Assembly: GCF_022770205.1 (NCBI RefSeq)
Contig: NZ_JALEIK010000002.1
Coordinates: 1-48,555 of the forward strand
Origin: Helicobacter sp.
GTDB taxonomy: Bacteria; Campylobacterota; Campylobacteria; Campylobacterales; Helicobacteraceae
Length of the DNA stretch: 48,555 nt
Direction: 5' to 3'
Part shown: positions 1 to 8,394 of the stretch, one piece after another
Numbering within the stretch: position 1 is the first letter of the stretch
Layout of the letters: each line of letters opens with the position of its first letter
Made by a program: the position numbers and the translations under genes
Notes under the pieces: model-generated
Databases searched by the model: none
What the model saw: the letters and a program-made list of their open reading frames with translations, nothing else
Told to the model about the DNA's origin: nothing

Positions 1-1
1 T

Positions 2-883
2 TATAGCTTCTTTTACACTTTGTATCTTTTAATTACACTCAATCCTAAACTTATTGTGGTGCATTGGGCTAGTAGATTGTATCAAAACATACTGCTTGCA
101 TTATGGGGTAGGCGTGTGATTGTGCATACAATGGGGGGAGATATTGATAGCGCACAAGACTGCTGCGGAAAGAAGAGATTTTTTGTAATGTTGTTGCTAA
201 AGGCTTGCAAAGTTGTCAGTATAAAAACTCCTTATATGCAAGAAATGTTAGAAAAAAGTAGCATTTTAATTTCTCAAAAAATCGTGCAAATTAGCTTTGG
301 GGTGGAGGAGAGGTTTTTTAAGCAGATTTTTAAAGTGGAGAAAAGGGTTTTGCAAAAGGAATTGTTTGGTGCGGAATTTGAGTATTTATTTTTTAGCGTG
401 AGAGCTTTAAATGCGTTTTATCATTCAAAAGAGATTATAGAAGCATTTTTAAGTCTTTTTGAAAATTTCCATAAAGTTGGGCTTATTGTCTCTACAATGC
501 GCAAGGATAAGGCGCTTTGGGATTGCTTGCCAAAGGGATTTGGGAATGTGATTTTTACAGAGATTCCGCATAAGCAAATGGATAAATATTTGCTAGCAAG
601 CGATTGTGTGATTTCTTATAGTAAAAGTGATGGATTTTCGCAATCTATTATGGAATCTATGGCAAATGGCAAAATGATAATTATTAATAATTTGCCAAAT
701 TATAAAGGAATCTTAAATGCTAATAATGCGTTAATGTTTGAAAATACAGAGGGATTAAAGGGTTCGATGGATAAAGCATTTCAAGATAAAATGCAAGGAG
801 TTTGTGTCAATGCAAGTTGGTTGCATCAAGGGACGCAAAGGGAGTATTATTTGCAGGTTTTAAGGGAGAATTTTAATGTATAG
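2..883 (+). CDS. Glycosyltransferase, GT4-like, 5' end outside window
   Basis: The frame is open back to base 2 with no convincing start or ribosome site, so the N-terminus is missing. A TTG at 20 would give 287 residues but has no Shine-Dalgarno sequence. The C-terminal half carries a typical GT-B donor-binding signature, DGFSQSIMESMANGK, followed by NLPNYKGIL, as in family 4 glycosyltransferases that use a nucleotide sugar. The N-terminal part that would contact the acceptor is incomplete. The protein probably adds one sugar to a surface glycan in the cytoplasm. The stop overlaps the next gene by 8 bases, which fits an operon with the downstream methyltransferase. Donor and acceptor cannot be read from the sequence. 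Confidence 0.8.
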   Translation, partial: YSFFYTLYLLITLNPKLIVVHWASRLYQNILLALWGRRVIVHTMGGDIDSAQDCCGKKRFFVMLLLKACKVVSIKTPYMQEMLEKSSILISQKIVQISFGVEERFFKQIFKVEKRVLQKELFGAEFEYLFFSVRALNAFYHSKEIIEAFLSLFENFHKVGLIVSTMRKDKALWDCLPKGFGNVIFTEIPHKQMDKYLLASDCVISYSKSDGFSQSIMESMANGKMIIINNLPNYKGILNANNALMFENTEGLKGSMDKAFQDKMQGVCVNASWLHQGTQREYYLQVLRENFNV

Positions 884-1871
884 AGGGCATTTAAAACTTT
901 TAGCTTGTTCGCATTGTGGTGGTGAGTTATCTTTAGATACTTTAGAAAATGGGGAATTTGTTGGGAGTGGTAAATTGCGTTGTGCTTGTGCTAAAGAGTA
1001 TCCTATTATTAATGGAATCCCTAGATTTGTGTCGCAAAGTAATTATGCGGATAGTTTTGGGTTAGAGTGGAATTTGCATAAAAAGACGCAACACGATTCT
1101 ACAAGTGGTGTGTCTGCAAGCAAGAAAAGATTTTTTGAGGAAACGCGTTGGGAAGTGGCAAAAGAGGGGCAGAAGTGCGTTGTTTTAGAGGCGGGGTGTG
1201 GAAGTGGGCGTTTTACTCCTTATGCGCTTGAAATATGCGGGGGAGGGGGTATTGTGATAAGTTTTGATTATTCTAATGCCATTGATGCAAGTGCGATGAG
1301 TAATAAGGCAAGCAAGAATCTTTTAATGTTGCAGGCAGATATTTTTCACATTCCGCTTAAAAAAGGGATTGTGGATAAGTGCTTTTGCTTTGGGGTGTTG
1401 CAACACACTCCTAGTGCGAAAAATGCGCTTAAAGAGCTTGTGACAACGCTTAAAAAGGGAGGGGAGTTAGTGTGTGATCATTATCCTTTTAATAGAAATA
1501 CGCCTTTTAATACTAAATACTGGGTGCGCCCTATTACAAAAAGGATTCCGCATCAAATGCTTTATGATTTTGGAAAAAGATATGTGAATTTTATGTGGCC
1601 CGTGTTTAAGTTTAATCGCAAGGTGTTTTCGCCAAAAAGGGCGAATCGCTTGAACTGGCGGTTGCTAATCCCTGATTATAGCAGTGAGGGCTTAAGTGAG
1701 GAGAAGTTAAAAGAATGGGCGTATTTAGATTTTTTTGATATGCTCTCCCCTGCTTATGATAAGCCAATTAAAATGCAAACGCTACACCGCTATTTGCAAG
1801 AAGCTGGGTTAGTTGATGTGGAAACAAATCCGGGATACAACGGCTGGGAAGGAAGAGGAAGGAAGGGGTGA
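876..1871 (+). CDS. SAM-dependent methyltransferase with N-terminal zinc ribbon
   Basis: The 331-residue protein begins with a Trm112-like zinc ribbon: Cys11 and Cys14 in CSHC, then Cys36 and Cys38 in CAC, then EYPIINGIPRFV. A class I methyltransferase domain follows, with the SAM-binding loop VLEAGCGSGRFT near residues 103-114 and the motif FCFGVLQHTP further on. This architecture is common in polysaccharide loci, where such proteins methylate a sugar or lipid-linked intermediate. The substrate is unknown here. The gene overlaps the upstream glycosyltransferase by 8 bases. A 43-base gap with a good AAGGAG site separates it from the next gene. The glycine- and arginine-rich end, GWEGRGRKG, is intact and not caused by a homopolymer. 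Confidence 0.8.
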   Translation: MYRGHLKLLACSHCGGELSLDTLENGEFVGSGKLRCACAKEYPIINGIPRFVSQSNYADSFGLEWNLHKKTQHDSTSGVSASKKRFFEETRWEVAKEGQKCVVLEAGCGSGRFTPYALEICGGGGIVISFDYSNAIDASAMSNKASKNLLMLQADIFHIPLKKGIVDKCFCFGVLQHTPSAKNALKELVTTLKKGGELVCDHYPFNRNTPFNTKYWVRPITKRIPHQMLYDFGKRYVNFMWPVFKFNRKVFSPKRANRLNWRLLIPDYSSEGLSEEKLKEWAYLDFFDMLSPAYDKPIKMQTLHRYLQEAGLVDVETNPGYNGWEGRGRKG

Positions 1872-1914
1872 GGTTATGTTTTGTGAGTTTTTAATTATAT
1901 TTAAGGAGTAAATA

Positions 1915-2535
1915 ATGAAAGTTTTAATTTATGGTTTTGGTTGGAGTGGAAAAAGTGCTTTAGCTTTGTGTGAGAAAATAGGGTTTGAGGGCTTTGTTGT
2001 AGATGACGCAATTGATATGGATCTTACAAATGATAGAATTTTTATAACATTAAAAGAAGCTTTAGTTATAAAATTTGATATTGTTTTAATTTGCACTACT
2101 AATAAAGCTTATGCTGATGAAATGGCTTTGAAATTGAGAAGTTCAGAACTAGCAGATAAGGTTAGAAATTTTAATACATACATTTTTAGAGAGAAAATGA
2201 ACTTTTTAGTGCAAAATCATTTTGGCACTCCAGAGGAAGTTTTGAAGGAGTGGTTAGAGGATGATTTTGAAATGAATATACTGCAAAAGAAGCTAAGAGT
2301 ATTAGAGCAGGAGTATTATACACACAAAAGGCATAGTTCAGAAAGCAATTTAGAGTGGATTGGGAGAATTAATGCAAAAATGTCTATGTTGAATATTTTT
2401 CAAAAGATTCATCAAGGTGCATTTAGGATGAAAAATAAATTAGATGTTATTTACTATCCTGGATTTTTTTTGAGTGCTCCATCATTGGAGGGATTAGACA
2501 GGAATTTTTACTTTAGGAATGGGGGGGGGGGGTAA
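1915..2535 (+). CDS. N-terminal half of a phase-variable SGNH-hydrolase-type protein (OFF)
   Basis: This 206-residue frame starts at ATG 1915 behind AAGGAG. It opens with a small Rossmann-like segment, MKVLIYGFGWSGKSAL, then a region rich in charged helices. It runs into a 12-G tract and stops at once as Gly-Gly-Gly-Gly-stop. The neighbouring frame after the tract continues without a gap as an SGNH hydrolase domain (2547-3353). Adding one G or losing two would join the halves into a 479-residue protein, so I read this as one gene in the OFF state. The Rossmann-like start resembles the N-terminal domain of some sugar acyltransferases, but its role is unclear. The intact protein may edit acyl groups on a glycan; this is an inference. 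Confidence 0.7.
   Translation: MKVLIYGFGWSGKSALALCEKIGFEGFVVDDAIDMDLTNDRIFITLKEALVIKFDIVLICTTNKAYADEMALKLRSSELADKVRNFNTYIFREKMNFLVQNHFGTPEEVLKEWLEDDFEMNILQKKLRVLEQEYYTHKRHSSESNLEWIGRINAKMSMLNIFQKIHQGAFRMKNKLDVIYYPGFFLSAPSLEGLDRNFYFRNGGGG
2521..2532 (+). repeat. Poly-G tract of 12, phase-variation switch of the SGNH hydrolase gene
   Basis: Twelve consecutive G bases follow codon AAT at 2518. At this length the upstream frame ends at TAA 2533. With 13 or 10 G the frame runs through GTA AAT TTT GAT into the downstream SGNH domain and gives 479 residues. Tracts of this length slip readily during replication in Helicobacter and Campylobacter, so both states are expected within one culture. Confidence 0.85.
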
Positions 2536-2546
2536 ATTTTGATTTA

Positions 2547-3353
2547 TTGAGAAATAGAAGAGATAAGAAAATCATAGCATGTTTTGGTAATAGTGCATTA
2601 AGGGTGGAATATTTGGATGTTGAAGAAATGATTACAGAATATATGAAAAATTTTATTGATGATAAAGAATATTATATTGTTATTAATTTTGGTGTTTCCG
2701 GGTATACTCTTTATGATCAAATGTTGCTTTATAATGCACTAGTTTATCCACTTCAGCCAGAGATTGTGATTTCTTTTTTGGGAACAGATTGGTATAATGG
2801 CTTTTTTGGGTGTGAACATTTAATTAAAACGCATAAAATGGTTTATTCAACAGGTTTGTATGAAATTGCTTATAAAGAATTTTGTGATAGTGATGTTCCT
2901 CTTTATATAGAGCAATCTACAAATCCTCAATCTTATAATAAAAATATTAGTATAGATGATGTAAATACAGCGATTATTACTAGGATGCAACAATTTGATA
3001 AATCTGTATGTTCTAATAATGGAAAATTTTTTGCTTTTGTGCAGCCTATGCTTCCTTGTATGTTGCATTGGACTAAGGAGGAATGTGCAATGAGGGATAA
3101 GGAGCGAGAGAGATTTAATAAAACATCGGCTAGTATGAATATTTTTGTTGATAATTACATATTAAATTGTGTAAAAGATTTCAAAGAAAAAGCAAAAGTA
3201 TTAGAATATTGTTTTGATTTAAATGAAATTATTGAAAAAAGTAATAGAGAATCATTCTTTACAAACCATTGGATTCATTGTAATGCAAAAGGAAATAAGA
3301 TTATTGCAGAAAAAGTCATAGAGATTTTAAGACAAAAAGGTGCGATTGGGTAA
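2547..3353 (+). CDS. C-terminal SGNH/GDSL-hydrolase domain of the phase-variable gene
   Basis: The 268 residues can only start at a weak TTG (2547), and the frame is open back to the G tract, so this is best seen as the second half of the gene beginning at 1915. SGNH features are visible: block I as CFGNSALR with the presumed nucleophile Ser, block II around NFGVSGYTLYDQ, and block III as SFLGTDWYNG. The C-terminal block reads NHWIHCNAKGNKIIAEKV. The usual catalytic Asp of the DxxH motif appears as His while the final His is kept, so the catalytic dyad may be altered. SGNH proteins in glycan loci often act as acetyl esterases or acetyltransferases. The gene ends in a TAATG overlap with the amidotransferase gene. 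Confidence 0.65.
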   Translation: MRNRRDKKIIACFGNSALRVEYLDVEEMITEYMKNFIDDKEYYIVINFGVSGYTLYDQMLLYNALVYPLQPEIVISFLGTDWYNGFFGCEHLIKTHKMVYSTGLYEIAYKEFCDSDVPLYIEQSTNPQSYNKNISIDDVNTAIITRMQQFDKSVCSNNGKFFAFVQPMLPCMLHWTKEECAMRDKERERFNKTSASMNIFVDNYILNCVKDFKEKAKVLEYCFDLNEIIEKSNRESFFTNHWIHCNAKGNKIIAEKVIEILRQKGAIG

Positions 3354-5044
3354 TGTGTAGCATTTGTGGGGGGAATTATCCTTTGGAGGTGATTCAAAAG
3401 GCGTCTAGTGTGATGGTGCATAGGGGACCTGATTTTAGCGGGAGTTTTTATCTCAATGGAATCGCTCTAGCGCATAATCGTCTAAGTATTATTGATTTAA
3501 AAGATGCAGCAAATCAGCCCTTTACTTCGCCCTTTTGTCCGCATTTGGTGCTTGTGTTTAATGGGGAGATTTATAATTATTTAGAGTTAAAAGCAGAGCT
3601 AGAGAGCTTTGAGATTCCGTTTTTTACAAAAAGCGATACGGAAGTTTTGTTGCACGCCTTTGCGTTTTTTGGGGAAAAGTGCCTAGAAAAGTTTAATGGT
3701 GATTTTGCCTTTGTGATTTTAGATAAGCGGGATAATAGCTTATTTTTTGCCCGTGATAGATTAGGGAATAAGCCTTTGTTTTATAGTATAAATGGAGATA
3801 GAATCTGTTTTGCTTCGGAGATTAAGGGGCTTTTAGAGATTGTGCCTTGCGTGTTTGATGAAGAAGAAGTTGCAAAATGGCTTCTTTTTAGTAATGGAAG
3901 TAAGGATAGAACGATTTATAAAGGAATCCTGTCTTTTCCAGCGGCGCATTATGGGGTGTTTAAAGGCGGTAAGTTAGAATTGGTGCGTTATTGGAATCTT
4001 GTAATTGTGCCGCAGCATTATACTTTGGATTGTGCAGTAGAGGAGCTAGAATCTTTGCTTTTAGATGCAATGCGTTTGCGTTTGCGCTGTGATGTGCAAG
4101 TTGGGATTAGTGTTTCTGGGGGTGTAGATAGTTCAATTTTGGCGCATTTAGTAAAGCGTTTAAAGGGGGCGGATTTAAATGGAGAATGTAAGTTTTTTGG
4201 GCTTAGTTTTAGAGATTTTAAAAATATTGATGAGAGTGTGTATATTAGTCAGATTGGTGGAGATGTTGGGAAGGGGATTTGTAAGGTTGTGCCAAAATTA
4301 GAGGAAATAAAAGAATATTTTACAAGGCTTGTGTGGGGGCAAGATGAGATTTTTAGAAGTTTTTCAATTTATGTGCAATTTGTGCTGTTTAAAGAGATGG
4401 CAAAAACTTGTAAGGTGGTGCTTGGAGGGCAGGGGGCTGATGAGCTTTTTGGGGGGTATTACCATCACATTGGGCGTTATGTTTTTACGCATAAAGATGC
4501 TTTTAAAGAGAGGCTTAGGCTTTATGGAAAAGAGGCATTAAGTGAGTATATGTTTGGGTTAAAATGCGCTTTGGATAGGGAGTTGAAGCTACAACTTTTT
4601 GCAGAGGATAATGCAAAAGATTTAGAAAAGTTAGAAAAAATGGGTTTGCCTAAGCCAACTTTGGAGAATCTTTTAGAACGATTTATACTAGATTTTAACC
4701 AAGGGCTTTTGCTAGATACGCTAGAGTTTAATTTGCCTAACCTTTTGCGCTATGAGGATAGAAATGCGATGGTGCATTCACTAGAAAATCGCACGCCTTT
4801 TACGGATTTTAGGGTGGTGGAGTTTGCGTTTAGGTTGCCCGAGCATTTGAAAGTAGCACAAGGCTATGGCAAGTATGTTTTGAGGGTGTTGCTAGAGCGA
4901 CTTGGAAGTAGAAACCTTGCTTGGAGGAGAGATAAAAAGGGTTTTGCTGCACCAGAATTGGAATTGGGGCGTAGTTTAGGCTATAATGTCCAAAATCTTT
5001 TTGATGTGCGTGCTATGATTTTTGAGCAATTAAGGAATGGGTAG
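3353..5044 (+). CDS. Asparagine-synthase-like glutamine amidotransferase
   Basis: The protein has 563 residues. Cys2 in MCSICGG is the N-terminal nucleophile of a class II glutaminase domain, supported by HRGPDFSG and FNGEIYNY. The synthetase half has the ATP-pyrophosphatase loop SVSGGVDSS near residues 254-262 and GQGADELFGGY. The family moves ammonia from glutamine onto an ATP-activated carboxylate. In a polysaccharide locus with WlbA-like and DegT enzymes, the likely target is the carboxyl of a uronic acid, giving a uronamide, rather than free aspartate; this is an inference. The ATG overlaps the preceding stop (TAATG) and the stop overlaps the next GTG start, so translation is probably coupled. 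A genuine AsnB role cannot be excluded. Confidence 0.8.
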   Translation: MCSICGGNYPLEVIQKASSVMVHRGPDFSGSFYLNGIALAHNRLSIIDLKDAANQPFTSPFCPHLVLVFNGEIYNYLELKAELESFEIPFFTKSDTEVLLHAFAFFGEKCLEKFNGDFAFVILDKRDNSLFFARDRLGNKPLFYSINGDRICFASEIKGLLEIVPCVFDEEEVAKWLLFSNGSKDRTIYKGILSFPAAHYGVFKGGKLELVRYWNLVIVPQHYTLDCAVEELESLLLDAMRLRLRCDVQVGISVSGGVDSSILAHLVKRLKGADLNGECKFFGLSFRDFKNIDESVYISQIGGDVGKGICKVVPKLEEIKEYFTRLVWGQDEIFRSFSIYVQFVLFKEMAKTCKVVLGGQGADELFGGYYHHIGRYVFTHKDAFKERLRLYGKEALSEYMFGLKCALDRELKLQLFAEDNAKDLEKLEKMGLPKPTLENLLERFILDFNQGLLLDTLEFNLPNLLRYEDRNAMVHSLENRTPFTDFRVVEFAFRLPEHLKVAQGYGKYVLRVLLERLGSRNLAWRRDKKGFAAPELELGRSLGYNVQNLFDVRAMIFEQLRNG

Positions 5045-6135
5045 TGATTTGGATTGATGTGGCAACTCCTAAATATGCAATGTTTTTTACGAGTATGATT
5101 AAAGAGTTGCAAATAAGAAATCATAAGATTTTAGTAACAACCCGTTATGCTCCCAACTACACAGAGGCAAAGGAAATTTTAGATTTGCATAAGATTCCAC
5201 ACATTGTGCTAGGGGAATATGGTGGAGCTACGCTTTTAGAAAAATTTGAGGCACGCATTTTTCGTCAAAAAGAGATTTTAGATTTATTTCGCATTAAGGG
5301 TGTGCCTAGCGTCCTAATTTGTGGAGCAGTAGTGGATAGTGTGCAGGTAGCTTATGGTGTTGGGATTCCAGTGGTTAATCTCTATGACACACCAGCATTT
5401 GGTAAGCCCGGAGATGAGAAATGTCCAGATGAGCTTACGGCAGTAGCGCGTCTTACGCTACCTTTTTCAAAATTATTTTTTTACCCTTTTATTTTGCCAA
5501 AAGATTTAATGCTACGCTTTGCGTTAGATGAAAATCAAATTGAATCCTATCCTTTCATTGATGTTGCATTGTGGATTAATGGATTAAAAAAGAATGCTAA
5601 AAATGATTTTAGAGTGCGCTATGGAATGGATATTTCTAAGCCTACAATTTTAATTAGGGAGGAGGAATATAAGGCACATTATGTTACACAAAAGATACCA
5701 ACTATTTATGAGGTGATTCCGCTCTTAAAAGCAGAGTTTGATGTAAATCTTGTCATAATGCCGCGTTATGAAAAAGAGAGATTAAAAAAGGATTTTGGGA
5801 AAATTGCAGTGGTGCTTGAGGAGAAATTAAAGCCAGAAGAGTTTTATCCTTTTATTGATTTGTTTATTGGTGGTGGAGGAACGATGAATTTAGAAGCAGT
5901 GTGCTATGGGATTCCAACTATTTCTACGCGCTCCATTTGGCTAATCCACGATCAATATTTAATCAAAAATCAGCTAATGTTTTGGACGCAAGATTGTGCA
6001 GAGATTTTAAAGATTGCCAAAGAAATGCTTGGCAAAAAGGTGGAATCAAAAAGTTATTTTATGCGAGGAGAATGCAATTTTAATCGCATCATTGCAAGGA
6101 TTGAAAATGAGGTTTTAAAGGGGGAGAAATGTTAG
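5044..6135 (+). CDS. DUF354-family protein (GT-B-like, glycan locus)
   Basis: The 363-residue protein starts at GTG 5044, sharing bases with the preceding TAG. It has the hallmarks of DUF354: the N-terminal MIWIDVATPKYAMFF, IPHIVLGEYGG, the central LYDTPAFGKPGDEKCPDEL, and near the C-terminus DLFIGGGGTMNLEAVCYGIP. The last resembles the nucleotide-sugar pocket of UDP-GlcNAc 2-epimerase and MurG-like folds. The family is found in archaeal and bacterial polysaccharide clusters, but its reaction is not established. It could be a glycosyltransferase or an epimerase. The run of coding Gly here is not a homopolymer. It overlaps the following dehydrogenase gene by 7 bases. Confidence 0.7.
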   Translation: MIWIDVATPKYAMFFTSMIKELQIRNHKILVTTRYAPNYTEAKEILDLHKIPHIVLGEYGGATLLEKFEARIFRQKEILDLFRIKGVPSVLICGAVVDSVQVAYGVGIPVVNLYDTPAFGKPGDEKCPDELTAVARLTLPFSKLFFYPFILPKDLMLRFALDENQIESYPFIDVALWINGLKKNAKNDFRVRYGMDISKPTILIREEEYKAHYVTQKIPTIYEVIPLLKAEFDVNLVIMPRYEKERLKKDFGKIAVVLEEKLKPEEFYPFIDLFIGGGGTMNLEAVCYGIPTISTRSIWLIHDQYLIKNQLMFWTQDCAEILKIAKEMLGKKVESKSYFMRGECNFNRIIARIENEVLKGEKC

Positions 6136-7196
6136 GGGTTGCACTTCTTGGTTGCGGTAGAATTGCAAAAAGGCACGCAGATTTGCTAAGTAGTGGAGAG
6201 ATAAAAGGTGTGAAGCTTGTAGCGGTGTGCGATGTGCAAGAGGAGCGCGCAAAGGGTTTTGGAGAAAAATATCAGATTCCATATTTTACACATTTAGAAG
6301 AGATGATGCAAGAGTGTGGAGAGCAAATCCGTATTGTTGCAATTCTAACGCCTAGTGGAATGCACGCACAAAACACATTAGAAGTTGCATCGTATCAAAA
6401 ACATATCATAGTAGAAAAACCTATGGCACTAACCTTAGAAGATGCAGATAAGATGATACAAGTTTGCAAGGAAAATAGCGTAAGATTATTTGTGGTAAAG
6501 CAGAATCGCTACAATTTGCCTGTGCAAAAGTTAAGAGAAGCATTAGAGGCGGGGCGATTTGGCAAGCTTATAATGGGAAGCGTGCGTGTGCGATGGTGTA
6601 GAGATGATAACTATTATAAACAGGATTCTTGGCGGGGGACTTGGGAATATGATGGGGGAGTTTTTACAAACCAAGCAAGCCATCACATTGATTTGCTAGA
6701 GTGGATGTTGGGCGATGTGGAGAGTGTGTTTGCAAAAAGCACAACGGCTCTAAGTGCCATAGAAGTGGAGGATACGGGGATTGCTGTGTTAAAGTTTAAA
6801 AATGGGGCAATAGGTGTGGTGGAGGCTACAACTGCCACACGCCCTAGAGATTTAGAAGGAAGTATTTCTCTTTTAGGAGAGCTTGGAAGTGTGGAGATTG
6901 GGGGATTTGCAGTGAATCAAATGCGCCATTGGAATTTTGTAAAACCATTGCCAAGTGATGCAGAAGTGTTAGAAAAATACTCTGTTAATCCGCCTAATGT
7001 GTATGGGTTTGGGCATAGGGAGTATTATTTAAATGTAATAGAGAGTTTAAATAATGGCACAAAGGCATTAGTGGAGGGGGAAGAGGGCAAGAGAAGCTTA
7101 GAACTGATTATTGCAATCTATGAATCCCTTGAAAGTGGCAAGGAAGTGTTTTTACCAATCATTCCAAAGCGGTGTAAATTAGGGAAAAAAGCGTGA
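6129..7196 (+). CDS. WlbA/WbpB-like Gfo/Idh/MocA sugar dehydrogenase
   Basis: The 355-residue protein has the NAD-binding loop LLGCGRIAKRHADLL at residues 6-20 and the family EKPMA motif with Lys97. The motif TNQASHHIDLLEWMLGD contains the presumed catalytic His. A stretch around DDNYYKQDSWRGTWEYDGG matches the WlbA/WbpB subfamily. Those enzymes oxidise C3 of UDP-GlcNAc-uronic acid to the 3-keto sugar, which a DegT aminotransferase then converts to the 3-amino sugar. Such an aminotransferase lies at 10524 and an acetyltransferase at 7938, so the route is plausible here. The first enzyme (a WbpA-type UDP-GlcNAc 6-dehydrogenase) is not in the window. The exact substrate is inferred. Confidence 0.8.
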   Translation: MLGVALLGCGRIAKRHADLLSSGEIKGVKLVAVCDVQEERAKGFGEKYQIPYFTHLEEMMQECGEQIRIVAILTPSGMHAQNTLEVASYQKHIIVEKPMALTLEDADKMIQVCKENSVRLFVVKQNRYNLPVQKLREALEAGRFGKLIMGSVRVRWCRDDNYYKQDSWRGTWEYDGGVFTNQASHHIDLLEWMLGDVESVFAKSTTALSAIEVEDTGIAVLKFKNGAIGVVEATTATRPRDLEGSISLLGELGSVEIGGFAVNQMRHWNFVKPLPSDAEVLEKYSVNPPNVYGFGHREYYLNVIESLNNGTKALVEGEEGKRSLELIIAIYESLESGKEVFLPIIPKRCKLGKKA

Positions 7197-7933
7197 AAAA
7201 AGTTGTGTTTTTAGGTGCAAAAGAGATTGGCAGGCAATGCTTAGAAATCCTTTTTCAAAAACAAGAGGGTTTAGGGTTTGAAATCTTAGCTGTTGGAACT
7301 TCGCCTAGAGGAGTGGGTGTTAGAGAGTTTGCTAGAGCAAAAGGGATTCCAATTATTCAAGACTTAGATGCGCTTTTAAGCTTAGAATTTGACATACTCT
7401 TTAGCGTGCAGTATCACGCAATTTTAACGCAAGAACAAATTGAGTGTGCAAAAGAAATTGCTTTCAATTTACATTTAGCACCATTGCCAGAATACAGGGG
7501 GTGCAATCAATTTTCTTTTGCAATTTTAAATGGGGATAAAGAGTTTGGTGTAACCATTCATCGCTTAGAAGAAGGGATTGATAGCGGGGATATTATTTTT
7601 CAAAAGCGTTTTGTGATTCCAAAAGATTGTTTTGTGGATGAACTTGTGGAGTTGGCAAATACAGAGGGCTTTAAGCTATTTTGTGAAAATTTAGAAAAAA
7701 TGTTAAAAGGGGAGTATCAATTAATTCCACAAGATTCCATTAAAGCTTTGCGCAAAGAGTTTCATTTAAGAAATGAAATTGAAGCTTTAAAATGTGTGGA
7801 TTTGCAAGCTTGCGGGGAGGGGGCGTTTTTAATTGAAAAAATCATTCGCGCAACAGCAATGCCCGGATTTGAGCCACCCTACTGCTACATTGGAAAAAGA
7901 AAATTCTACTTTATCCAAGCAGAGCAAGATTAG
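7193..7933 (+). CDS. Sugar N-formyltransferase-like protein
   Basis: The 246-residue protein starts at GTG 7193, overlapping the preceding TGA. It belongs to the methionyl-tRNA formyltransferase fold. The catalytic Asn-His pair is seen as FNLHLAPLPEYRG (Asn92, His94), and the catalytic Asp as Asp130 in EEGIDSGDI. It lacks the C-terminal tRNA-binding domain of Fmt (about 310 residues). Together with its place among amino-sugar genes, this argues for a formyltransferase that uses N10-formyltetrahydrofolate to acylate a nucleotide amino sugar, as in the ArnA, WlaRD or VioF groups. It may compete with, or complement, the adjacent acetyltransferase. The sugar is not identifiable from sequence. Confidence 0.75.
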   Translation: MKKVVFLGAKEIGRQCLEILFQKQEGLGFEILAVGTSPRGVGVREFARAKGIPIIQDLDALLSLEFDILFSVQYHAILTQEQIECAKEIAFNLHLAPLPEYRGCNQFSFAILNGDKEFGVTIHRLEEGIDSGDIIFQKRFVIPKDCFVDELVELANTEGFKLFCENLEKMLKGEYQLIPQDSIKALRKEFHLRNEIEALKCVDLQACGEGAFLIEKIIRATAMPGFEPPYCYIGKRKFYFIQAEQD

Positions 7934-7937
7934 AGAT

Positions 7938-8363
7938 GTGAAGGTGGGGGTTAATGTCGTGGTGGTAGAGCCTTGTAATTTGTATGAATGTGAGCTTTGT
8001 GATAATGTGTTTGTGGATCCTTTTGTAGAGATTCAAAAAGGAGTTAGGATTGGCGCAAATACGCGCGTGCAAAGCCATAGCTTTATTTGTGAGCTAGTTA
8101 GCATTGGGGAGTCTTGCTTTATAGGACATGGAGTGATGTTTATTAATGATGTGTTTGCAAGTGGGCGTCCTGCTGGGGGAAATGTGGATTTATGGAAGGA
8201 AACTAAGATTGGAAATAATGTTAGCATTGGTTCTAATGCTACGATTTTGCCTGTTAGCATTTGCGATGGAGTTGTGATTGGTGCAGGAAGTGTGGTGACA
8301 AAAAATCTTACGAAAAAAGGCGTGTATGCGGGGAATCCTGCGAAATTGATAAGGGAGTTGTAA
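7938..8363 (+). CDS. Left-handed beta-helix acetyltransferase, WlbB/WbpD-like
   Basis: The encoded protein consists of hexapeptide repeats throughout, for example NVFVDPFVEIQKGVRIGANTR, interrupted by an extended catalytic loop, INDVFASGRPAGGNVDLW, and closed by GAGSVVTKNLTKKGVYAGNPA. This pattern matches WlbB/WbpD acetyltransferases, which acetylate the 3-amino group of a UDP-diamino-uronic acid with acetyl-CoA. I chose GTG 7938, five bases after the upstream stop, because homology starts there. A TTG at 7833 would give 176 residues, but the extra N-terminal part overlaps the formyltransferase and does not resemble the family. The protein would be a trimer with active sites between subunits. 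Confidence 0.75.
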   Translation: MKVGVNVVVVEPCNLYECELCDNVFVDPFVEIQKGVRIGANTRVQSHSFICELVSIGESCFIGHGVMFINDVFASGRPAGGNVDLWKETKIGNNVSIGSNATILPVSICDGVVIGAGSVVTKNLTKKGVYAGNPAKLIREL

Positions 8364-8394
8364 TGGTTAATTTTAATGATAAGGAAGGTCTGTT

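Noticed and set aside
7812-7826. Further poly-G switch in the formyltransferase gene
   Set aside because: The G-rich stretch is interrupted by A and C, the longest run being five, too short and mixed to slip often.
7833-7937. N-terminal extension of the acetyltransferase from TTG 7833
   Set aside because: The extra residues overlap the formyltransferase gene, contain no hexapeptide repeats and do not resemble the family start.
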